From positions 1-35,290 of the IMG/VR virus record IMGVR_UViG_3300042566_000069: a DNA stretch of 35,290 bases; one strand, written 5' to 3'. A program made the position numbers and the translations under genes. The notes under the pieces were generated by a model, which had not been told where the DNA came from, did no database searches, and saw only the letters and a list, made by a program, of their open reading frames with translations. This DNA is from a virus. The first letter of the stretch is position 1; every line of letters starts with the position of its first letter. This document shows positions 24,045-31,735 of this stretch, one piece after another.

Positions 24045-24052
24045 TATTTATC
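24045..24052 (-). promoter_or_regulatory. Late-promoter-like octamer (GATAAATA) for gp13
   Basis: GATAAATATAAG on the minus strand lies 22 bases before the gp13 ATG. It gives gp13 its own late start, separate from the early-type operon upstream. Confidence 0.7.
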
Positions 24053-24082
24053 TGGCTAATGTGTTTAGATATTCTTAGGCAA

Positions 24083-24450
24083 TGGCGAGTAGATATGAAA
24101 TCTACAAGCCAAAAAACATTCTTGAGGAACTTAGGCGATGATGAATTAAAAGATTACAGTGGAGGATTGTCTATGTCGCACCGACCCCGTGAAGGGACTT
24201 TTCCGTATTCGCTGTTAAAGTGTAGGTATATTCATCAGGATTCTACACACAGCCCAGGCCCTCTATCGCAATTACTATGACCTGGCATACTATCAACTAT
24301 TAAGATATGGGAAACGTTTCTACGCAGGGGGTAGACGTTTAAGCATCAAAGGGTAGTCCCATAAATTTGTGTTGGTCGCACTTCTACCGTCACTACACGA
24401 TGAGGACGGAATTTCGCCGCATTTCTAGGTAGCGGAACCTATAGACCAAT
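24083..24450. ncRNA. Candidate structured non-coding RNA, unclassified
   Basis: The 24023-24454 interval (432 bases) has no convincing gene, and 24181-24420 is about 47% G+C (112 of 240 by my count) against about 35% in nearby genes. Helices seen: 24083-24111 (TGGC/GCCA plus GTAGAT/ATCTAC with a 2x2 internal loop); a closing helix 24166-24174 with 24441-24450 (9 bp, one bulge); nested 24182-24186/24374-24378 and 24194-24199/24355-24360; hairpins 24220-24248, 24254-24285, 24312-24340 (10 bp, two-base bulge) and 24387-24409; and a possible H-type pseudoknot 24417-24420/24432-24435 with 24426-24430/24437-24441. The short helices could be chance; the two 10-bp hairpins, the nesting and the G+C rise are the real support. 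Strand is undecided: as minus it would be read out of the 26501 operon. I could not match tmRNA, RNase P RNA, tRNA or a group I or II intron. Confidence 0.5.
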
Positions 24451-24454
24451 ATAA

Positions 24455-24682
24455 TTAATCGGTTAGTATATCAAATACTGTACCGTATTCGTATCTAGCC
24501 CAATCATCCATGTCAACATATGTGTTTATTTTACGTCGGTACACGGTCTTTAGCCATACTCGATTGTTATGTACTTTGACAGGATACCAAGAAAACCACT
24601 TTTTCCAAGGCCCTATGATATGTTTTCTAGGAATAAATCCATAGCTAGGTGGAGGTGGAGCACGGTTGTAGCCCATTACCAT
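24455..24682 (-). CDS. Small basic aromatic hypothetical protein (75 aa)
   Basis: Not recognised. A proline run (APPPPSYGF) is followed by a Trp/Tyr/Lys-rich core: KKWFSWYPVKVHNNRVWLKT, then VYRRKINTYVDMDDWARYEY. The core looks like a small beta domain with a basic face. There is no membrane segment. The ATG at 24682 lies 1 base after the preceding stop; a second ATG at 24676 is equally possible. It is the last gene of the operon that begins at 26501, with the structured-RNA candidate right after it. Confidence 0.7.
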   Translation of the reverse strand: MVMGYNRAPPPPSYGFIPRKHIIGPWKKWFSWYPVKVHNNRVWLKTVYRRKINTYVDMDDWARYEYGTVFDILTD

Positions 24683-24683
24683 A

Positions 24684-24908
24684 TTATTCTTTGATTTTGA
24701 AAATCAAGAACAAGTCTTTGAGTGGATGATTCCATGGGTCTTTTACTCCAAACGCTATATGACCAAATCTCGTATCTCCGTCAACTTTATCTATATCTTT
24801 CTTAGATATGGTTCCGTCGATACACGTTAGTTCAAAACCGTATGGTAGTTGTTCATACTCCTCCGGAGTAAACAAATATAGATTAGTTTTTTTACTCCAG
24901 AGTTTCAT
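24684..24908 (-). CDS. Small hypothetical protein (74 aa)
   Basis: Not recognised. I chose the ATG at 24908 (MKLWSKKTNLYLFTPEEYEQ) rather than the in-frame ATG 54 bases upstream at 24962, because 24908 comes 1 base after the MazG stop and has GAAGG 10 bases before it. The residues LYLFTPEEYEQLPYGFELTC then GHIAFGVKDPWNHPLKDLFL suggest a compact alpha/beta protein. The PEEYEQLP segment resembles short motifs in other phage hypotheticals, without known role. It is neighboured by MazG and another small unknown in one operon. Confidence 0.7.
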   Translation of the reverse strand: MKLWSKKTNLYLFTPEEYEQLPYGFELTCIDGTISKKDIDKVDGDTRFGHIAFGVKDPWNHPLKDLFLIFKIKE

Positions 24909-24909
24909 A

Positions 24910-25344
24910 TTAGATATCGCCTTCTTTACGATTCTCTGAATAATGTGCGTCAAATGTGCCACCGGGGTAGCGACTTTCTAGTTTACGCACGTTTTCGTCA
25001 ATAACTTCGTTAGGGTCAATGTTCAACGCACGACAAGCATTGATCCAGTACCACATAACATCGCCGAGTTCACGTTTCATGTGAAAGACTGCGGCGTCAT
25101 CAAGAGGTTTGCCTTGGAAGATGATCTTCTTGGGCACTTCGATGAACTCGCCACTCTCAGCCGCTAAACCGAAACATGCTGTGATAAGCAACGGGACGTT
25201 GATATCAGGACCATGTGTGCTTGTTGTTGAGTCAAAGTTGCCGTCGAGTTCATCGAGGCGACTCATAAATGTAGTCAAGTCATTGCTTGCGTGGCTTGTT
25301 ACAGCCTCTACAAATTGTTTGTATTTGTTTAAATCAATATTCAT
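24910..25344 (-). CDS. mazG: MazG-like nucleotide pyrophosphohydrolase
   Basis: A member of the all-alpha NTP pyrophosphatase superfamily that would hydrolyse (d)NTPs to monophosphates, or alter alarmone or nucleotide pools during infection. The metal site is visible: E63-x-x-E66 in GLAAESGEFIE and E92-x-x-D95 in MKRELGDVMWYW, at the usual 26-residue distance. The tail has NVRKLESRYPGGTFD, typical of phage MazG-like proteins. It is 144 aa, a single-domain form. Its start overlaps the stop of the 385-aa gene as TAATG, so it is coupled to it and driven by the sigma70-type promoter at 26531-26559, which suggests early expression. Confidence 0.9.
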   Translation of the reverse strand: MNIDLNKYKQFVEAVTSHASNDLTTFMSRLDELDGNFDSTTSTHGPDINVPLLITACFGLAAESGEFIEVPKKIIFQGKPLDDAAVFHMKRELGDVMWYWINACRALNIDPNEVIDENVRKLESRYPGGTFDAHYSENRKEGDI

Positions 25345-26501
25345 TAAAATGCTTTCAAAATAATCATTCCCTCATTAAAGCGACCATTCGGTGTCGTACT
25401 GACTGCTTTAATATCGTTAAAGTATTTACGAGCCGCGGGCTTGCTTCCCATAATCTCTTTAACCTGTTCACCCGGCTTACGCAGGGTTTTAACTTCTGAC
25501 TTTGTAGTATCAAAGCCCAATAGTGTGTTACCTTTTACAGTAAATGCCTTTGAATATTCATCGGCAATGTAGTGATGCAATTTGCGTTTTGCAGTGTCAT
25601 AGACCCATGCTTCGCTTGCACCATGTAATTTTACAGGACTGATAGACACCAAGTCAAGTTTACTGGCTGTATCTTTGAATGTTTTCAAGTACTTGAGTTT
25701 AGCCACAATCTTTTCAACAGGCACAGCCTTACGTTGACGAGGGGCTTTGCTTGCTTTCTTGACCGAAATGTATGCATTCAAGTCTGTCAATACTTGTTCA
25801 ATAAATTTGACAATGTTTCTTACTTGAATTTTTGTGAGGTGACTATAGCCCTCAATCAATTGTTTATCTTTGCCCTCTTGTAGGTCAGCAAATTCTGTTT
25901 GCTTTCGCTTCCAAATCTCAGTAATCAAACTGATATGCTGTGGCATAACATTGAATTTGGAAACAAGATCCATCGTTTTAGCTTTTGTCTTACCGTCAGT
26001 TACGAATTCATCAAACACTGCTTCCAACTCACCTGCGGCATCTTTTGCTTTTTCACGCAAAATGTCTTGAATATTAGGGCGAGTAGAAACTTCAACTTCT
26101 ACTTTTACTACCTCAGGGGCATGTACAATTTTCAAGAGTCGGCTGATTTCATTAGCAAGGGTCAATTCTTCATGTGCATCCAACTCTAGCCCACGCAATC
26201 GCATACGTGCCAACCAGCACAGTGTCATCAAAAACTCATTTTCATGAATTTTGCGCATAATCTTTGCGTCAGCAGGTCTGCTGTTAAGGTCAAGATACTG
26301 AGCCATGAGTTCTTTGGCATCTTTCTTTCCGTAGAAACGATTATACCAAGTGAAAGAACGCATCAATGTTACCCGGCGCTGATCGGGATCAGGTTGAACA
26401 ACGAATAGAGGTTCATCCCCGTAATACTGCACATCTACGTCACGTGGATTGAGTGCTTTAACCTGAGAATGGTCTTCTGAGTTCTTTTTACGTGTAGCCA
26501 A
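25344..26501 (-). CDS. Hypothetical protein (385 aa), early operon
   Basis: Family unknown, although I have the impression of similar proteins in aquatic T4-like phages. The first 130 residues contain a Trp/Tyr-rich stretch (MRSFTWYNRFYGKKDAKELM) and helices. The centre (150-260) is strongly helical and charged, and the C-terminus is a distinct basic part: RKLHHYIADEYSKAFTVKGN, TLLGFDTTKSEVKTLRKPGE and KAVSTTPNGRFNEGMIILKA. The pattern suggests a DNA- or RNA-associated protein, but no catalytic motif is recognised. It is led by TTGACA-17-TATACT and by AGGAGC 5 bases before the ATG, the best host-type expression signals in the window. Confidence 0.8.
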   Translation of the reverse strand: MATRKKNSEDHSQVKALNPRDVDVQYYGDEPLFVVQPDPDQRRVTLMRSFTWYNRFYGKKDAKELMAQYLDLNSRPADAKIMRKIHENEFLMTLCWLARMRLRGLELDAHEELTLANEISRLLKIVHAPEVVKVEVEVSTRPNIQDILREKAKDAAGELEAVFDEFVTDGKTKAKTMDLVSKFNVMPQHISLITEIWKRKQTEFADLQEGKDKQLIEGYSHLTKIQVRNIVKFIEQVLTDLNAYISVKKASKAPRQRKAVPVEKIVAKLKYLKTFKDTASKLDLVSISPVKLHGASEAWVYDTAKRKLHHYIADEYSKAFTVKGNTLLGFDTTKSEVKTLRKPGEQVKEIMGSKPAARKYFNDIKAVSTTPNGRFNEGMIILKAF

Positions 26502-26530
26502 TCTTTGCTCCTAAGTTACAATGTTTTATA

Positions 26531-26559
26531 AGTATAACACATCCTCTATTTAATGTCAA
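26531..26559 (-). promoter_or_regulatory. Strong sigma70-type promoter for the 26501-24455 operon
   Basis: The minus strand has TTGACA (26554-26559, perfect), a 17-base spacer and TATACT (26531-26536, 5 of 6). Start of transcription would be near 26524, giving a leader of about 22 bases with AGGAGC at 26507-26512. This points to transcription by unmodified host polymerase, thus early or middle. Confidence 0.88.
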
Positions 26560-26596
26560 CTTTACGGTAATGCATACTATCTGTTCTGGAATTAGC

Positions 26597-26604
26597 GATA
26601 AATA
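26597..26604 (+). promoter_or_regulatory. Late-promoter-like octamer (GATAAATA) for gp14
   Basis: GATAAATAACTAT runs into ATG at 26610, only 5 bases after the octamer. No ribosome site fits between them. It lies back to back with the sigma70-type promoter on the other strand. Confidence 0.65.
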
Positions 26605-26609
26605 ACTAT

Positions 26610-28331
26610 ATGCCAAGATTATCACTTTACCACCCAGTAAAATCAAACGATTACCGATTCTTTGATAAAACCATTTCGCAAATGTTTACTGCGGGTGCTA
26701 CCGACCTGTATGTCCATAAATATATGGGCCCTACTAATCAGGGCCCTAGTAACGATTATACACAACCTGAATACGCTGAATTAAATCCTACTAATATACA
26801 AGATTTGTTATTTCTAGAGAATAGAGATAGAACATATGATCCAAACGTATTTAGATTACGTGGACATTACAATGTACAGAATTTAGACTTTGATTTAAGT
26901 CAGTTTGGATTGTTCTTAAATAACGACATTATCTTTATTACCGTTCATTATAATGATATGATTGACTTAGTGGGTCGTAAGTTAATGGTAGGTGATGTTA
27001 TTGAATTACCACACTTGTTAGATTACAATCCATTAAAAGAAACTATACCAGTTGCATTAAAAAGATTCTATCAAGTAACTGACGGGAACTATGCAAGTGA
27101 AGGTTTTAGTCCAACTTGGTTTCCTCATTTATGGCGTATTAAATGTGAACCGTTAGTTGATAGTCAAGAGTTTAGTCAGATTCTTAATGAACCTATTAAT
27201 CAAGATAATTATTTAGGCTTATGGGATAAAGATAAAGTATATCCTGCAGGATATTCTATCAGCTATGGTGATAAAAATTATATCTCTAAAATTGAAGTGC
27301 CTGCAGGTACATATCCACCCGATGAAACATATTGGCAGTTAGATACTGCACAAGATTTAAGAGATATATTATCTACGTATAATAAAAACATTGACATTAA
27401 TAATGCTAACTTAGAAGAAGCAAAACGTAATCTACCTAAAGCAGGTTACGACCGTAGTAAATTATATATTGTTCCTACATACGGTGAATTCTCAACTAAC
27501 AATACATTGTCTGGTAAGAATAATCAACCTGCACCTCCGGTAAATGTAAACACAAATTCAAACGGGGCCCCTATTACAGTCACTGGTACAGTTGCTATGA
27601 TGCGCAACCCTAAGTACAAAAATCCAAGTCCTGTCATTCGTATACCAAAAGAAGCTATAAAAAGCATTTGGGATATGACGGCTGATGCTGACTTCTCAGT
27701 AGATCCAATTGATGCGTTTGTGCAAATGAGTTTAGAAAGCATGGAGCTTGCACCAGAAGCTATTGGTAATGGATCAGGTCCTCTACAAGGTGATCGTATA
27801 CTAGTTGCTCAATCATTGGGCGTTATCACTGGACCGTACGGTACTGCTGACAACACATATGCAACAGCAGACCAGAACCCTGAATTACCGGGTTTTACCG
27901 GTACTGTGTCTACACAAATGGACTTTAGAGCAGACTGTGATCCTGCGTATCAATACATTGCACGTTCAAGTCCTCGAACATTTGGATACACAACAGGTTA
28001 CTTATCAGGTGACGGCACAGCACCCAATGGATTCCCAACTGGCGCTGGAATTGCATTCCCACAGAACCCACAAGTTGGTGACTATTTCTTACGCACTGAT
28101 TACTTCCCGCAACTGTTATATCGTTGGGACGGTAAACTTTGGGTTCGTATTTCTGAGAACGTTAGAACAGATACAAGCTTTAACGCATTAAATACTTCGC
28201 AGTTGTCCGGCTTCATAAATAATGAACAAGAGACAGTATTGACTAGTGGAACAACAGTACCACAGTCTCAACCATTGTCAAGCATATTACAGTTAACGCC
28301 TGATGCTATACCACCGAGAACTAATTTATAA
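26610..28331 (+). CDS. 14: Neck protein gp14, extended form
   Basis: Forms the neck with gp13 and receives the tail. The N-terminal 190 residues match gp14 of aquatic T4-like phages: MPRLSLYHPVKSNDYRFFDK, LYVHKYMGP, LFLENRDRTYDPNVFRLRG, LDFDLSQFGLFLNNDIIFIT, VGRKLMVGDVIELPHL and ASEGFSPTWFPHLWRIKCEP. At 573 aa it is over twice T4 gp14 (256 aa). The additional part includes WDKDKVYPAGYSISYGDKNY, like carbohydrate-binding or chitin-binding repeats, and a C-terminal FPQLLYRWDGKLWVRISENV. These extra domains may sit on the outside of the neck. The stop overlaps the gp15 start as TAATG. Confidence 0.75.
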   Translation: MPRLSLYHPVKSNDYRFFDKTISQMFTAGATDLYVHKYMGPTNQGPSNDYTQPEYAELNPTNIQDLLFLENRDRTYDPNVFRLRGHYNVQNLDFDLSQFGLFLNNDIIFITVHYNDMIDLVGRKLMVGDVIELPHLLDYNPLKETIPVALKRFYQVTDGNYASEGFSPTWFPHLWRIKCEPLVDSQEFSQILNEPINQDNYLGLWDKDKVYPAGYSISYGDKNYISKIEVPAGTYPPDETYWQLDTAQDLRDILSTYNKNIDINNANLEEAKRNLPKAGYDRSKLYIVPTYGEFSTNNTLSGKNNQPAPPVNVNTNSNGAPITVTGTVAMMRNPKYKNPSPVIRIPKEAIKSIWDMTADADFSVDPIDAFVQMSLESMELAPEAIGNGSGPLQGDRILVAQSLGVITGPYGTADNTYATADQNPELPGFTGTVSTQMDFRADCDPAYQYIARSSPRTFGYTTGYLSGDGTAPNGFPTGAGIAFPQNPQVGDYFLRTDYFPQLLYRWDGKLWVRISENVRTDTSFNALNTSQLSGFINNEQETVLTSGTTVPQSQPLSSILQLTPDAIPPRTNL

Positions 28332-29701
28332 TGGCACAATTTTTCTACGACAATCAAATTCGCAGATTCTTACTACAGTTTGCAAGAATTTTTAGTAACT
28401 GGCAAGTAACTAAAGGAAAAGATCCGGCGGGAAATGATATTTTAGTTCGTGTGCCTGTTATGTACGGTGATAGTAGTCGCCAGGCTTCAACTATTTTAGC
28501 CAACAACAGTGCAAGTAATTTACCAAGTGCGCCGATGATAACGTATTATATCACTGCGTTAGAGTATGACCAGCGTAGAACGCAAGATCCTACATTTGTG
28601 GACAGAATTAACGTGCGCCAACGTTCATACAATCCAGATACCCAACAGTACGAGCAAGTTCAAGGACAAGCATTTACAATTGAAAGATTGATGCCAGTAC
28701 CCTACACATTGCGATTGACAGTTGACTTTTGGACTACTAACTATAATCAAAAACTAGAGTTGATTGAGCAACTAGGTACATTGTTCAACCCTTCACTAGA
28801 GATTCAAAGCACGGACAACTTCATTGATTGGACATCATTGTCTGTCGTATACCAAGATGGTCTTACTTTTACTAGCCGTACAATACCACAGGGTACAGGA
28901 AATCCAATTGATGTAATGTCTTGGAAATTTTACATACCTATCTGGTTAAGCACATCTAGTAAATTGAAGAAGATGGGTGTTATTGAAAAGATTATTGCTA
29001 GTATCTACAAAGGAAAAGCACTTGATGATATTCAAGATGATGATTTATTGTTAGGTACTCGTCAGAAGATTACACCATACGGATACAAATTATTGTTGAT
29101 TGGCAACAGTCTACAGTTATTACCTGCAAATGAAGCATTCAATCCACCGAATGAGGACTTAGAATTGCCCGCTGCACCTAACACAAGTCTATATTGGACT
29201 AGTTTGTTAAACGTATACGGTACTATCAAACCAGGCATTAGTCAGATATGGTTGCAAAATCCATTTATGACTACTGAAATCGTAGGTACTATTGTTCCTG
29301 ATCCAGTAGATGATAGATTGTTAATTTTTAGCATTGACCCGGATACACTACCGCAGAATACATTAGACCCGGTAGATAGCGTTATCAATCCATTATTAGT
29401 TGGTCCCAATGCAGGATTGCCTGGACCAGTCAATGGTCGTAGATATTTGATAGTAGAGTCTATTGGATCAGAAGGCGATTCTACAGTAGCATGGGGTGAC
29501 TTGGTTGCTAATGCTAATGATATAATTGAATATAGTACTGGATCTAATTCTTGGAGTGTTGTATTTGATAGTCAAGATGCAACCGATATAGAATACGTCA
29601 CAAACTTGACGACAAACGTACAGTATAGATTCACTGACTCTATGTGGATGAAATCATACGAAGGATGGTATGACCAGGGAGATTATTCTATTGTTATCTA
29701 A
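28331..29701 (+). CDS. 15: Tail sheath stabiliser / proximal tail protein gp15, extended form
   Basis: Caps the tail and locks the sheath end at the neck. The start MAQFFYDNQIRRFLLQFARI then FSNWQVTKG and ILVRVPVMYGD parallels T4 gp15 (YFYNSSFRRYATLMGDLFSN, then FIRVPITYAS). The region MPVPYTLRLTVDFWTTNYNQ to VMSWKFYIPIWLSTSS corresponds to the gp15 core. The 456 aa compare with 272 in T4; the additional C-terminal 180 residues hold an unfamiliar beta domain with GPVNGRRYLIVESIGSEGDS and WGDLVANANDIIEYSTGSNS. Translation is probably coupled to gp14 through TAATG. The Nudix gene follows after a separate late-type octamer. Confidence 0.88.
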   Translation: MAQFFYDNQIRRFLLQFARIFSNWQVTKGKDPAGNDILVRVPVMYGDSSRQASTILANNSASNLPSAPMITYYITALEYDQRRTQDPTFVDRINVRQRSYNPDTQQYEQVQGQAFTIERLMPVPYTLRLTVDFWTTNYNQKLELIEQLGTLFNPSLEIQSTDNFIDWTSLSVVYQDGLTFTSRTIPQGTGNPIDVMSWKFYIPIWLSTSSKLKKMGVIEKIIASIYKGKALDDIQDDDLLLGTRQKITPYGYKLLLIGNSLQLLPANEAFNPPNEDLELPAAPNTSLYWTSLLNVYGTIKPGISQIWLQNPFMTTEIVGTIVPDPVDDRLLIFSIDPDTLPQNTLDPVDSVINPLLVGPNAGLPGPVNGRRYLIVESIGSEGDSTVAWGDLVANANDIIEYSTGSNSWSVVFDSQDATDIEYVTNLTTNVQYRFTDSMWMKSYEGWYDQGDYSIVI

Positions 29702-29705
29702 AATA

Positions 29706-29713
29706 GATAAATG
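29706..29713 (+). promoter_or_regulatory. Late-promoter-like octamer (GATAAATG), 5 bases before the Nudix gene
   Basis: GATAAATGATAGT leads straight into ATG at 29719. The spacing from octamer to ATG (5 bases) equals that of gp14. No ribosome site is seen. Confidence 0.5.
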
Positions 29714-29718
29714 ATAGT

Positions 29719-30135
29719 ATGAGTAACACATCTGCCGGCGTATTCTTCTACTGCGCTAATACTAACCGATATCTATATTTGTTGAGAACAGATACCAAGA
29801 ATCCGGGTAATTGGGGAATTCCGGGTGGCAAAATAGAAGACAATGAAACGTTGCTTGAGGGGATTGAACGTGAGTGCTTAGAGGAACTTGGTCATTTTCC
29901 GATTGGCGCTAAGTTAGTGCCCATACAGAAATTTGTAAATCACACTTTTACATACCATACATTCTTTTGTGAAATACTAGAAGAATTCATTCCCAAATTA
30001 AATGATGAACATTGTGGTTATGCTTGGGTAGGTGAAGGACAATATCCCAAACCATTACATCCGGGATTATTTAGCACAGTCAACTTTGATGTTGTACAAG
30101 AAAAATTAAACGCACTTACAAAAAAAGAGACCTAA
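29719..30135 (+). CDS. Nudix hydrolase
   Basis: Hydrolyses a nucleoside diphosphate linked to another moiety; the substrate is not predictable here. The Nudix box G-x5-E-x7-R-E-x2-E-E-x-G is perfect: G37, E43, R51, E52, E55, E56 and G58, preceded by NWGIPGGKIED. The 138 aa are a single Nudix domain with the expected strand before the box (AGVFFYCANTNRYLYLLR) and an aromatic C-terminal half (FVNHTFTYHTFFCEIL). T4 NudE is a distant possible counterpart. It is coded next to late tail genes and has a late-type octamer, which is unusual for nucleotide clean-up and could mean action late in infection. The stop codon lies in the loop of a strong terminator. Confidence 0.92.
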   Translation: MSNTSAGVFFYCANTNRYLYLLRTDTKNPGNWGIPGGKIEDNETLLEGIERECLEELGHFPIGAKLVPIQKFVNHTFTYHTFFCEILEEFIPKLNDEHCGYAWVGEGQYPKPLHPGLFSTVNFDVVQEKLNALTKKET

Positions 30136-30147
30136 GTCTCTTTTTTT
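30120..30147. terminator. Bidirectional rho-independent terminator
   Basis: A 12-bp stem (A-tract plus GAGAC, paired with GTCTC plus T-tract) has a 4-base CTAA loop. It separates the convergent Nudix and XhlA-like genes and overlaps both stop codons (TAA at 30133-30135, and TTA at 30146-30148 for the minus gene). Confidence 0.9.
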
Positions 30148-30457
30148 ATTTTAACAATTTAGCTATTGTCTCAAATCCAAGTGATCCTATCACTATGCCC
30201 GCGCCCATCATCATCCATCTCCACTTTTCTAAAGCAGAAATTTTTGATCCTAGTTCTTTGTGTGCCTTAGTATCTTCCTCACGCATTTCTTTCAACATAT
30301 CTCTAGTTTCAGTTGCGTTACGGTCAAGACATTCGTGCATCTCTTTCAGGCTACTTTTGATCTCGCTGACATCTTGTTCAATGTTTTTAACTTGAACTTG
30401 AAGTACAGCGATATCAGTTTTGGTAGTCTGTGCTGGCATGTTGATAGTTCTAGACAT
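30146..30457 (-). CDS. XhlA/holin-like coiled-coil membrane protein (103 aa)
   Basis: Residues 15-78 form a coiled coil (VLQVQVKNIEQDVSEIKSSL and onward to ELGSKISALEKW). The end WRWMMMGAGIVIGSLGFETI (79-98) is a single membrane segment followed by AKLLK. This build and the KW-RW-GAG-I-IG motif resemble the XhlA family, which acts with a holin in phage lysis. It may serve as a holin or holin partner for the GH19 endolysin, or as a membrane anchor. The start overlaps the stop of the upstream structural gene as TAATG, so it would be expressed late. A downstream alternative start at Met7 exists. Confidence 0.75.
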   Translation of the reverse strand: MSRTINMPAQTTKTDIAVLQVQVKNIEQDVSEIKSSLKEMHECLDRNATETRDMLKEMREEDTKAHKELGSKISALEKWRWMMMGAGIVIGSLGFETIAKLLK

Positions 30458-31713
30458 TATGCACTAGCAATTTGTACCAATGAATATGGTTGACCTGCAT
30501 CAGCATTAGCGGCTGCGGCTGTATTGAACGTTACGTATGCTGGTGTAGCATTAGCAAGTACAATGTTACCTGTAGCAACTGGACCTGATGTAGCAGTAAA
30601 CAACTCAGCAGTGTGGTCAGAAAGACTCTGAACTGTTTGAGTAGCACTATTAGCATATGTAGCTAGAACACGCATTGTATTTGGTGTTAACGCTGTATTA
30701 GCAACGTTAGCCATATAGCACTGTGCAGTTAAACCGCTAGTAGCACCTGTTACAAGATACTTCTGCTTACCTTTTTGACGAACAATAAATCCAGCTTCAT
30801 CATTTGCATAAACAAATGCGGCGCCAGTTGAGGCAACTGCGGCGTTTGCAACTAGTTCAACTACATCTTGTTGTGCATCAGGTGTGCCCGTAGCATCGGA
30901 CAAATCAACTTCTGCTCCAGCTAATGTTGATGAAACAGTAAATGCAGTTGCGTTAGCAATTGCTTTAACAAAATAAACTTGACCAGATACTAGACCACCC
31001 AAGTTAGCAGTAAATCTTACTGTACCATTAGCAAACAATGTCTGAGCATTACCGGTAGTACGAATGATGTTACCAGTGTTGTTTGTGTTAGCAACAGCAA
31101 TTGCTGTCAAGCCGCCAACGGTGTTAGCAAAACCTATCGTAGTGTAGTCTGTACTACCGTTGATGTTTGCACTTGCAACTTGAATAGCAGAACCTACACT
31201 TAGTGCGTTTGCCAAATCAGTACCAATACCTGTTACATATGCAGTGTTTGTAGCAGAGTACAACGTACCTGTACCATTAACACCAATAGCAACTTGTGCC
31301 AATACTTGTTTACCAATAATAGCAGTGTTACCACCAACTACACTGTATGTGTTAGCGTTTGTTGCTGGGAAACCTGTTCCACCAATTGGATTGTTGAAAT
31401 ATGCATCAACTACACCAACAGAAGCTGATACTGAACCACCTGTTGTATCAGTTAGTGTAACTGCTGTACGAGATGTATTTGCACTTAAGTCAGTAGCAGA
31501 TGCGGTAAAGTTATTAGCATCAATAACTGTTAAAACGTAATATGTTGTATTAGCTGTTAGACCACCGACTGTAGTAGCTACTGCGAATGGCATACCTGCA
31601 ATAACACCATTGGTTGTAAGACTTTGAGATACAGTAACAGCACCTGTTGCCGCTGTTGTATCAGTGATTGTTAAGACTGCTTGAGCCTTTGCGATTTTTA
31701 GAGGACGTCCCAT
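30457..31713 (-). CDS. Virion structural protein (418 aa) with repeat modules
   Basis: The opening MGRPLKIAK and the segment EAGFIVRQKGKQKYLVTGAT to TAQCYMANVAN recall structural proteins of marine T4-like phages; I place it among virion surface or decoration proteins. Two copies of the shared beta module are clear: GGLTANTTYYVLTVIDANNF with TASATD (about 48-75), and GGLVSGQVYFVKAIANATAF with TVSSTL (about 230-260). Composition is rich in Ala, Thr, Asn and Gly, with few charges. The ribosome site AAAGGAAAA is strong. The 85-base leader carries three hairpins behind a GATAAATA octamer, a layout not seen for other genes here. It is coupled to the XhlA-like gene by TAATG. Confidence 0.8.
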   Translation of the reverse strand: MGRPLKIAKAQAVLTITDTTAATGAVTVSQSLTTNGVIAGMPFAVATTVGGLTANTTYYVLTVIDANNFTASATDLSANTSRTAVTLTDTTGGSVSASVGVVDAYFNNPIGGTGFPATNANTYSVVGGNTAIIGKQVLAQVAIGVNGTGTLYSATNTAYVTGIGTDLANALSVGSAIQVASANINGSTDYTTIGFANTVGGLTAIAVANTNNTGNIIRTTGNAQTLFANGTVRFTANLGGLVSGQVYFVKAIANATAFTVSSTLAGAEVDLSDATGTPDAQQDVVELVANAAVASTGAAFVYANDEAGFIVRQKGKQKYLVTGATSGLTAQCYMANVANTALTPNTMRVLATYANSATQTVQSLSDHTAELFTATSGPVATGNIVLANATPAYVTFNTAAAANADAGQPYSLVQIASA

Positions 31714-31735
31714 TTGTTTTTCCTTTGATAAAATT

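Noticed and set aside
24059-24280. Plus-strand reading frame of 73 codons in the gene-free interval
   Set aside because: It has no ribosome site, no recognisable family, and runs through the hairpins of the RNA candidate. Two other short plus-strand frames in the interval (from 24082 and about 24220) are no better.
24083-24450. Group I intron, tmRNA, RNase P RNA or hammerhead ribozyme in the interval
   Set aside because: A P7-like GGGACT/AGTCCC pairing exists, but only about 31 bases are left upstream for P4-P6 and no split exon is present. No tmRNA tag or CCA-type end, no RNase P core and no CTGATGA...GAAA arrangement with proper stems was found.
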